This document shows positions 1 through 8,712 of a stretch of 17,157 nt of DNA, piece after piece; positions within the stretch are counted from its first letter, which is position 1; the number at the start of each line of letters is the position of its first letter. Both the position numbers and the translations under genes were made by a program. Origin of the DNA: Ettlia oleoabundans (Eukaryota; Chlorophyta; Chlorophyceae; Chlamydomonadales); contig JAAMXP010002008.1 in NCBI GenBank assembly GCA_019693395.1, positions 17,819-34,975 on the forward strand, read 5' to 3'. Under the pieces are notes generated by a model. It was not told where the DNA came from. It was given only the letters and a program-made list of their open reading frames with translations, and searched no databases.

Positions 1-155
1 GTGCTCAAATATTTGGGTGCACGCCTGCCTCGGCAGGAGGTAGCACATAGGAAAAACAAGCGAAGCAGGACTGCTGTTGGGTTGAACCACTGAGCACCCC
101 GACAGCCCACCAGTCGGCACTTGCCAGCCAGACCAGGACCAGCATGCCTGCCCAC

Positions 156-3100
156 CTGACCGCCTCTGTGAGCTTGCCCCCCTCGCCATACCCCACGTAG
201 CCGGGTGGCGCGCCAATGAGCTTGCTGACCGTGTGGCGCTCCATGTACTCACTCATGTCCAGACGCACCATGCTCGACTCACTGCCAAAGTAGTGGTCGG
301 CAAGGCGCTGCAGGCAAGCAAGAAGGGGGTGCAAGATCAAGGGGCCGTAAAGGAGGTGGGGGTGGGGACATGCGAAAGAAGTTGCCACAAATGCTGGGGG
401 GTAAGAAAGAGAATGTGGCTGGTAAGGGAGGGAGCTTCCACGTAGAGCTCACTGGATCAGCTTCTGCAAACGAGATTGTCAGCATTAGCCTTACACAAAC
501 AGGGCTGGCTGCATTCACAGCCCCGCATTACAGAAGACTAGCCGGACGGCACACCTTTGTGAGCTCGGTTTTGCCCACGCCGGTGGGGCCAGAGAATAGG
601 AGGGTTGCAATGGGACGGTCTGGGTTCTTCAGGCCGCTGCTGGCACGCATGATAGCACGGGAGGTGGAGTCACAGGCGTCGTCCTGCCCAATCACGCGGG
701 ACTGCAGGTGACGGTGGCACGCAGGCAGGCAGGCAAAGAGCAGGGTTGGTTGAAGAGACATACGGGAAATCTGGCAAGCCAACTGGCATGTACATGTCCT
801 GGCGCAATGGGATTTACTGATGCACTGGTGCAAAAACCCTTCAAGAACCAACACTCCAACTTCCATCACCACCACCCCACCCACCCACCCACCCACCCAC
901 CTTGAGTTCATCTGCGAGCGTGAGGAGCCGCTCCCGATCATCCTGGCTCATGCGCTCAACGGGGACCCCAGTCCACGCGCTCACCACCTGCTCAATGTGC
1001 TCAGCCTCAACCACAGGCACCACTGGCGCCAGCTCGGGCGCACCGCTAAGCCGCGCCTTGAGCTCCAGCTCACGCTGCCGCAGCAGTGCTGCCTCCTCAA
1101 ACAGCAGATCTTGTACCGCCTCGGCCTTGGTGGCTACAACCTGCTCCAGCTCAAGGTAGGAGTTGGCGGCAGCCTCAGGGGTGTCCCGCCCAGCCCCTGC
1201 CTTGCGCGCGTTATATGTGGCGATGCGCACACGGCTGCCCGCCTCATCCAGAAGGTCAATCGCCTTGTCTGGTAGGTGGCGGTCGGTGATGTAGCGCGAG
1301 CTAAGTGCCACGGCCGCCTCCAGCGCGTCGCTGCTGTACACCACCCGGTGGTGGCGCTCATATCGGTCCTGCAGGCCCTCCAGGATGGCCAGCGCCTCAA
1401 CCGGGCTGGGCTCATCCACAATCACCGGCTGGAAACGCCTGCGCCACCAAGGACAGCAGAAACAGGAGTGAGAAGAGGGGAACCCAGGCATATCGTGTCC
1501 TTGAAAGAGCTGGCACCACAGCGGCAGAGGCTGCCAAGCAGTGTTTCAGACGGATTCCTCCAGCATTCACTGCCCACAAACATACATCCCCCCATCCATT
1601 CCACCACACCTCTCCAGCGCTGCATCCCGCTCTATGTGCTTGCGGTGCTCGTCAAGGGTGGTGGCACCAATGCACTGCAGGTCGCCGCGTGCCAGTGCCG
1701 GCTTGATCAGATTGCTGATGTCTAAGCCGCCGCCACCACCACCGCCGCCGCGCCCCACTGCGCCAGCGCCTACCAGCGTGTGCACCTGCAGGGCATATGG
1801 GCGTAAAAGTAGAAGCAAAATTTGGACTGGCTGGGCATTGCATCTGGCAAAATTTTCTCCCACCAACGCTCTCTTCCGCCCAATCCACCTGGATTGTTGC
1901 GCCTCTTCTCCCCATCACCCACCTCATCAATCATGAGGACGATGTTGCCTTCAGACTTGCACTCCTGCAGCAGCTTGGTCACACGCAGCTCAAGCTCGCC
2001 GCGCTCCTGCACAGCACAGGTAGCCGCCACGCAGGCAGGCAAGTTGACTGGTGATTTGTTGTTGCCAGCAGAGGACCTTCGGCATTGTGGGGAAGGGGGC
2101 CTCTTCCAACTGCCTGCATGCTGCTGGCCTGGACTTGAAGCTGGGGAAGCAAGCCATACCAACCTCATCCTGCTCACCACCTTGATGAGCATACCCAACC
2201 ACAGAGCACCCACACCTTTCCATGGTTGTCGCTGTTCCTAGCTGCATCGCGCCACCCACCCACCCACCTTTGCTCCGGCGATGAGCAGCCCCACATCGAG
2301 CTGCATCACACGCTTGCCCACCAGGAAGGCGGGCAGCGGTGAGCCATCGGCGTTGGTGCGGGTCACAATGGCCCGCGCCAGCCCCTCAGCAATGGCCGTC
2401 TTGCCCACGCCTGGCTCCCCCAACAAGATGGGGTTGTTCTTCTTCTTGCGTGCCAGGATCTGGGTGACGCGCAGCACCTCCTTCTGTCGCCCAATCACCT
2501 GCTCGCGTGCAGACAGGCAGGCTGGTGGGTAATGGCAGCAGATGAGCCAACACAGCAAATCCAACCAGCTGCGCAGCAACAGATCAGATACGCCCAGTGC
2601 AGTGAAAGCGCTCATTAACACTGTGGCCAATGCAGCCATTGGTTGCCCTCCCCTAATGCCATGGCGTTGCTGCTCGTGTGGCAGCCTACCGGGTCTGTGC
2701 GTTGATTCTGCGCCTCCTTGCACAAATCGCGGCAGAACTCTTCAAGCGCCGAGCCGCCCTCCTTCTTGCGGTCTGAGGTAGACTGCGCGAAGATGGTAGC
2801 AGGGCAAAAACAGGTGCAGTGGTGGTGGATGTGGGGTCGGTGAGCCTAAGGGGTGGGCAGCCAGGCACACTTGATCACGTCGCAAGAAGGAGGAACAGCA
2901 TGCCCGTACTTCCGCTCTGCAGCCCCTCCTGCTGTGCTGCCAGTCCCAGCTTGGCCAGAGCCCCAGCTAGCTAGCCGCTGCACAGCTCCCTTCTCACCGC
3001 AACCTTGCGCCGCTGCCCCTCCCCCTCGGCTTCGCCTTTCAGCCGGCGGAGCGCCTCCGCCTTGAGCCCATCGGTGTCAACCGCGATGCTGCAGGGCAGG

Positions 3101-4407
3101 GAGGGGAGCAGGAGGCAGAGGACAGTTGGTGGAATGCACCGTCGGCAACACTACTGTTCTGTTCAAACATACCGTGCCTGGCTGAGCACAAGTTGTGCCT
3201 CTGCCATGCTAGCCAGGCAAACCGGTAGCGGCCAGGGACGAGCTATGCAGGCACCTTTCAAACACGCGGCGGCTGGTGGCATCCCCCACGCTGAGAACCG
3301 CCAAGAGTATGTGCTCGGGCGTGATGAAAGACATGCTCATGCGCCGCGACTCCATCAACGCCGTCTCAAATATCTTCTTGGCCTCACGGCTGCAGACAGC
3401 ATGGCGCGTGCAAGCTGGATGGGGCTGGTACATAATCCTCAGCAGAGGCCAGGCAGGCAGGAAGGTGGGAGCACCATGATCCACTTGGCTGCCTTTATGT
3501 GTGCCCAGTGCACATACCTGAAGGGTAGGTCTTTGGGGGGCTCTCGCAGCCCCCGCCCAATTGCTGCCTCAACATCTGACCGTGCCTTCTCTACCTGCAT
3601 GCAGGAAACGCAGAAGGGCACCACTCGTGAAATTGCTCAAGATCATGCCTGACACGCCGCTCCCGGCGGTGCATCTTACAAAACAACTCTACAGCAACAG
3701 GGCTGCAGGCGGGAACCCATGTTATGACAAGGGATGCCAGGTGCAGAACGGGTCACAAGACACACTTCTGTGCTATGCTGGCCAGCGCTGCCACTGAAGC
3801 GCACCGTGACTCCCGAACCCAGGAACCCCGTCTTGCTGCTGTCCTCAGCAATAAGGCCGAGCAGAATGTGTTCCGTGCCCACCTACAGAACAGATCGCAC
3901 TAAGGCATGAGCTATACGCATGTAGACCAGGTACCAGTTGCGGTGCGAGCAATGGGCGCGCTGGCGCCGGCGGCGGCAGCAGCCTACCTCGGAGGAGAAC
4001 AGCCGGCGCGCCTCCTCTTGCGCCAGCATCACGCTCTTGATGCTGCGCTCCGTGAACTGCGGGCGGCGGCGTATCGGAGGGCTCCAGCAAGTCTGATCAA
4101 GACCGACTTCCTGGGCGTCAACCCTGTCTGGCGGGCCTGGCCCAGCTCAACGGCAATCCCTCTTCTGCAATGAACTCACCTTTTCAAATAGGGCGCTGAC
4201 CCGCAGGCTGCCGCGTGCCCTTGCACTCTCGGTCGTCCCAACGCGCCGCCCCAGCCGCAGGCTGCTGCCCCGCAGGGCGCTGCTTCTTTGAAATGAGGCA
4301 TGGCCCGCTGCCATTGGGTGTAGCGTGGCTTGGGTTGCTGCCGCATGGGTCCTGTTCAAACTTGCCGCAGGGCAGTGCCGCAAAGCGGCTATGCTGATCG
4401 TCGTCAT
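156..4407 (-). CDS. CLPD: ClpD-type chloroplast Hsp100/Clp chaperone, 3' end outside window
   Basis: AAA+ unfoldase of the plastid stroma that feeds substrates to the Clp protease. Exons: 4407-4180, 4056-3988, 3882-3805, 3594-3518, 3389-3255, 3088-2998, 2782-2690, 2498-2268, 2006-1923, 1785-1610, 1438-901, 701-555, 307-156. All phases join and give about 699 residues; ClpD proteins have about 945, so the end of the second ATPase domain is missing. The start is the first ATG (4407); upstream in-frame codons lack ATG. Residues 1 to about 70 look like a transit peptide ending RVSA. Then come the Clp N-domain ([22 protein letters not shown], two repeats), Walker A GEPGVGKT (284-291), Walker B IVLMIDE (356-362), a UVR-like middle helix (518-552), and the second Walker A GPTGVGKT (638-645). 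The phrases [16 protein letters not shown] and GAKERGELE match plant ClpD (ERD1) better than ClpC as I remember them. A run of eight glycines follows VGR after the first Walker B. ClpC is the alternative. Confidence 0.92.
872..900 (-). repeat. (GGGT)n tract at the 5' end of ClpD intron 11
   Basis: On the transcript strand, exon 11 ends in AAG and the intron starts GTGGGT, followed by further GGGT units. Six G-tracts (five of three, one of four) are separated by single T bases. The donor site itself is the first unit. The composition fits a parallel G-quadruplex; see findings. Confidence 0.9.
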
Positions 4408-4956
4408 GGCGCTGGAACTTAGAACCAAGGCTGTGAAATACAACTATGGAGTGCCTTGCAGTGCGCGACCCGTCCAGTGCCTCATGGAACGCCCTCTGAC
4501 TCGGTTACCTTCCAAATTCAGATCCTAGTTGGATTCTGAGGGGGTACACCGGGTTGTTAATTTGCCATCGAAGCTTGAAACTTTTCACTCGACGCTGATG
4601 GTGAGGTTGAAGGCAACACTGTGGATGGTCACCTGGCGCTGGCGGAGGCACGCGGCAAGGCACCCCCGCCGGCGACCCCTTGCAATCATGCATTCCTCGG
4701 TTGTGGTGCAGCCAGGGTTGGTTGGTGTTCCACTATGGACTTCATCCTACCAGCACGAAAAACATACCCTAGCAGCTTTTGCAGTGCCGGTGACCTTCGT
4801 AAACCCTTGCAAACCCGCAACTCTTCGTCTGGACAGTGCAACTAGGGCGTTGTCACAGTGGTTTGAGTGTAGGACGTGCTATGCAGGAACGACAACCCCA
4901 TACAAGCATGTACACAAGCAGAACAGATGACCAAGCAGGGGAAGCACTGGCTGCTC
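4408..4956. other. Spacer between the ClpD start and the stop of the HNH-like gene
   Basis: These 549 bases should hold the ClpD promoter and 5' leader and the 3' UTR of the gene at 4957-7493, since both are on the minus strand. I see no coding exon, tRNA, clear TATA box or exact TGTAA signal on the minus strand. TGTAC and TGTAT occur near 4900-4915 but are not the consensus. Short open frames here lack splice context or family resemblance. Confidence 0.5.
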
Positions 4957-7493
4957 CTATCGGCTACTCCTGCCTACTCCCAGCGCCGCACGTAACCGCA
5001 AGCGCAAGCTGCTGAAGTCTGCGGCTGGCCTGCTGCTAAGCACTCCCTCATGGTCTGCCTGCTGCTGCTGCTGCTGCTGTTTGACCATCCCGTTTCCAAC
5101 CTGCCGAATGCTCTCTGGGCTGCCGTACAGTGACAGCGTTGCAAGCCCCGACTTCATCTCTTCCTCTGCTGCTGCCTCCTCTTCCAGCCTCATGCCTGCA
5201 CCCGCCCCTGCCACTGGCAACGATGTGGGTAGTGCTTCTTGCGGCTCCACCACCAGCACTGTTGCCAGCTCTGCCGGCCAAAGCTCGCCAGACAGCCGCC
5301 GCCGCCGCTCCTGTTGCCGCTGTGTGGGGCTAAGCAGGGCTGCATTGACCTGCACGTTTTCCTCGCTCCCGGGCTGCTGCTCCCTCAGGCAGCGCTCCCG
5401 CTTTAAGCTACGCGACTGGCCGTCATTGCGCTCCAAGTCCTCCATTTCCGGCCCATGCGGGGCAGCTGCAACTGGCGTGCCCACCGTGCCCGCTCTGCCC
5501 CGCCGTGCCTGGCGGCGTGCCTCTGTGGCCCGCCGCTGCTCTACCGCCTCTTCAGCCAGAGCAAAGGCGCCCTCCCGCAGCTCCCGCAGGATCTGGGGTG
5601 CTGCGGCCCCACGACGACGCCCCGCATACAGCACGCCGTGGTACAGGTTGCAGGCAGCCTGCGCCACCTCAAATGCCCGCTCCCCCACAATGTCCCGCAT
5701 GTGCAGCTTGGCACCGCTCGCATCTGCAGCAGCACTGGCAGCGGGGAGCAGGTTAATAAGGAAGGGGGCTTGAAACAGTGGAGGAACACGACTGCCACAA
5801 GCACCAGCATCAGGCAGGCAGTAGAAATGGTTACCACACAAGAAGCGAGCACCAGCCACACACTCACATTCAACACCATCAGCATAGCAAAACAACCTTG
5901 GACACAGTTGCGACGCCCTGCGTGTGTTGCTGCTGGACCCACCAACTCGGCCTACCTCTGAACCCCTCCACCCTGCTGCCCATGGCGGAGTTGGGGCCCT
6001 TGTCAATGAGGAAATAGTTGAGGGGGTGGTCGATGCCCCTGGTGTTGCGGGCAATGATGTGGTGCACACTGGTGTCAGCGCACAGCACCCCGGCTGAAGC
6101 CAGCTGCGCCTGGAAGTCGCCGCCCAGCCTTGCCAGCCAGTACCGCACCCCATCCGTGGGCACACTGTCCACACTCTCCTCCTCCAACAGCTCCAGCAGG
6201 CCAGGCCAGTTGATCATAGCGCGCAGTCCGCGTGTAGCAGCCACCTCAGCAGGGACCACACCGCGCCGCTGCCGACCGCGCAAGCTGCCACGGCCGACAT
6301 TGGTGCGGGGCGCAGAGGAGCCCAGCCTTGGCCGCCCCTCCCGAGTCTTCCAGCCACTATGAGGTGAGGGATACAGTAAGAGGGAGATCAGTGGCCAGAG
6401 GGGGAGAGGAGCTGTTGCCACACGGTGCACAGAGGTGGTGGGACGAACAGCAAGAGGTGCAGGTGGCTAATGGTTTGGCAGCATGCAACATGGCCCGGCA
6501 CCCACCGCAGCATATAATGGCAGCGGGACAGGTCGTGGCCTGCCACCTTCAGCTCCCTGTACAGACCGCCATAAGCCTCCTCAAGAGGCAGCAGGCGGCG
6601 GTACGGGACATGCCAGCCGACTGGCACCGCAGCTTCGCTGCTACTACCACCCCCCAGCTCGCCGCCACTACTGGCTAAGGCGCTACCGCCCCCGCTGCGC
6701 TCCCATAGCGCTGTGAAAGCATCCAGCGGCATGAGGGCCAGCCTGCCGCTGCCTTTGCTGCTGCTGCTGCCTGGTGCGGGTGGGGTGCTATGAGAGCACA
6801 TCAACCTGATGCACCCACTCGATGCCCAGTGGCCTGTGCAGCCAAACCTGTCCAGGCTGCCTGTGTCCACCCCTTGTTCCCGCTCCACAGCATCTGCAGG
6901 CAGGCAGGCAGGCAGGCAGGCATATGAGGTGCCAGGGCAAAGCATGAGCGTGGGTGGGCATGGAGGTGGTAGCAGCAGGGCGCAAAGAGGAGTGCCATGG
7001 GTGGTGCATTGTGAGCTGCCATGCACCTAACAGCCTAGTTCTCCAACACAAAAAGCACATGATGACGGGCTCAACGTTGAGCTAACTGTGTACCTTGCGG
7101 AAAGAGGGGGTAGAAGCGTCCTGGGCCAGCAGTGACGCCGGAGAGGTCAATGCGCAGGAAGCCGAGGTGTCGGGCGGTGACGGGACGCGGCTCGGCTCCT
7201 CGGGGCACAGACGGGTGCAGTATGACCGGCACTGTTGGCAGCCGTGCGTCCAGAATAGGGGACAGCAGTGTAGAGGTGCTGAGACGCTGGTAGATGGCGG
7301 CCGCCCACGTTTCACGCTCAGAGTCGGGCTGCGGCGGCCTTAAGGGCTCAGGTGGCGGAGGCGGCGGTGGCGGCACGGCTGGCCCGCTGCCTGGCTGCAC
7401 TGCATCAACGATCACGCCGCCTACTTGTGGTGACAGTGCGAAAGCTGCAAACATAGTCCCGCCCGAAACCCCTGCCGGTCGAGTTGAAAACAT
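4957..7493 (-). CDS. Unrecognised 651-residue protein with an HNH-like His-His-Asn motif
   Basis: Exons: 7493-7094, 6893-6506, 6356-5956, 5723-4957 (TAG stop). The three junctions (donors GTACAC, GTGGGT, GTAGGC; acceptors TGCAG, CATAG, TGCAG) restore one frame of 651 codons. The start is the first ATG in the frame; a second ATG lies at 7454. I do not recognise the family. The N-terminal part has eight prolines (41-48) and a Ser/Gly-rich linker. The most structured part is exon 3 and early exon 4: a helix-like WPGLLELLEEE segment, then Cys355, His-His 361-362 in VHHIIARN, DHPLNY with Asn376, and an NSAMGSR segment. This spacing resembles the H-H-I...GG.D.P.N core of HNH (His-Me finger) nucleases, but the flanking CxxC pairs are absent. 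The C-terminal half is charged (RRR clusters, acidic runs), with seven glutamines at 612-618. No clear signal peptide or membrane segment is visible. Exon structure is fairly sure; function is unknown and nuclease activity is only a hypothesis. Confidence 0.72.
5059..5079 (+). repeat. (CTG)7 trinucleotide repeat
   Basis: Seven CTG units on the plus strand read as seven CAG codons on the minus strand. They encode the polyglutamine run at residues 612-618 of the HNH-like protein, 33 residues before its C-terminus. The run is a likely site of length variation between strains. Confidence 0.9.
6897..6920 (-). repeat. (CCTG)6 tract at the acceptor of intron 1 of the HNH-like gene
   Basis: Six CAGG units on the plus strand are six CCTG units on the transcript strand, directly before the CAG acceptor at 6896-6894. 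The tract replaces an ordinary polypyrimidine run. Shorter TGCC runs sit near other acceptors in the window, for example around 720-736, 2033-2041 and 2514-2521. Confidence 0.88.
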
Positions 7494-8712
7494 AAACGGC
7501 AAAGTTCAGCCGATCGGCAGGAAAATTTGTGAGCGGACAAAGACAAGGATGCGCTGGTGTGAGAGATTGACGGTGCAGATGCCAGCAGCCTAGTTTGCAG
7601 TGCACAGCAGGCATAGCGCTAGCATGCTGGGCACAAGGGGGAACCTACGCAGATACACCCTTGGAGTCGCCTCTGATTCCTTCATCTCACCATTAGCCAC
7701 CCTGTCCTTGTGTTGACAAGTAATTAACGTCCATTTTGATGCTGGGAAACACGTGCAAACCATCTCGAGCACACAATTCACGAATGCGGCCACTTGTATT
7801 TGAAAAACCACGTTCACCGGGCAATTACTCTAACACACACGAATTCAGGGTAGGGCCTTGCAACAGGATGTATAGAGAGTTGACTAGCTTCACTGCCTTC
7901 ACTGGTGGCCACCGCTTGTCGACCTGCTTGCCTTGATACTGCAATCAACCATTCACACCTGCCTCCTGCCATGCTTCAGTGGCTTTCAAACCAACGCCAC
8001 ATCAGCCGAAAGGCGGCGATCACAGCACACCCACCACTTCTGCAGGCGGTGACAACTTGGCATGCTTTTCACGACAAGTTGAACTTCACCCATGCACGCA
8101 AGGCTTCACGCATTGGCACGCACTGCCTCCCTTTGGTGCAATGCCACCAGCTGCGCGTTGAACAACACGCAGCGGTAAGCGCCTGAAACTGGCAGCCGCG
8201 CTCGGGCACTGCGCTGTAACTTATTTTGAATGGAAAGCGGTGTTGGGGCAATACCTGCGCAAAACCAACCCCGTGAGTGAACTATTGTGTTGATTCCTGC
8301 CTTGGGCTGCAGCGGGTTACTCCTGCCTGTTTCCTTTTGCGGCAACACTGCACCTCAGCTGTCTCTACCCATCAGATTTACACGTGAGAGTGTCAAAACG
8401 TGGGAAGATATTATCAAAAGGGGATGGCAAGGCGCTAGCTGACGCGATACGATGTGTGTGATATCAAACCACAATGCGCTAATGTTGGATGAAAGCACAC
8501 GGATTGCATTTGGGGGTGGGGGTATATGCGTCTTTAGCAAATCAATGCAATTAGTCCCGGGGTGCAGAGGGGGCAAAAGAAGGAAGAAGAAATGGCAAGC
8601 AAAGGGGCAAGGGGATGTCAGGATGCTGTTGACGAGTGTTTTCTTCGCCGGCGGCGCCAAGCATCTATGGCTGCCGCGGCCTGAGTGGCTGTGGTGGCTG
8701 ACGTGACACTAT
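7494..8712. other. 1.2 kb spacer between the HNH-like gene and eEF3
   Basis: Minus-strand orientation on both sides makes this the eEF3 3' UTR plus the promoter and leader of the HNH-like gene. By eye, parts of it (about 7670-8500) are less GC-rich than the coding blocks. Apart from a TGTAA element I see no exon with homology, no tRNA or rRNA, no long inverted repeat and no transposon ends. The short open frames on both strands look like chance. Confidence 0.5.
8378..8382 (-). terminator. Candidate TGTAA polyadenylation signal for eEF3
   Basis: TTACA on the plus strand reads TGTAA on the transcript strand. TGTAA is the usual poly(A) signal of chlorophyte nuclear genes. It is the only exact copy I found between here and the eEF3 stop, and would give a 3' UTR of roughly 345 bases. 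A 5-base motif can arise by chance. Confidence 0.45.

Noticed and set aside
1..39. Minus-strand reading with AGVHPNI, or alternatively a spliced start RRAPKYLS after CAG at 27-25, as ClpD exon 14
   Set aside because: The first hits a stop directly after the HPNI-like match and lacks the preceding DEIEK. The second shares only Arg-Arg-x-Pro with the expected sequence and lacks the hydrophobic VVLFDE block.
3005..3652. Plus-strand open frame of 215 codons across ClpD exons and introns
   Set aside because: It covers several ClpD exons on the opposite strand, has no recognisable domain and has no start context that stands out.
5081..5773. Plus-strand open frame of 230 codons
   Set aside because: It is a Ser/Arg/Ala-rich shadow of exon 4 of the HNH-like gene and crosses that exon's acceptor without any feature of its own.
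6897..6920. Short tandem repeats considered as a CRISPR-like array
   Set aside because: The units are four bases long with no spacers, and the window is a eukaryotic intron-rich region.
8452..8706. Plus-strand 84-codon open frame in the 7494-8712 spacer
   Set aside because: It lies in the presumed eEF3 3' UTR, has no family resemblance and no visible splice partners. It is treated as chance.
7494..8712. Possible tRNA, snoRNA or transposon in the long spacer
   Set aside because: No cloverleaf, box C/D pattern, terminal inverted repeats or target-site duplications could be made out by eye.
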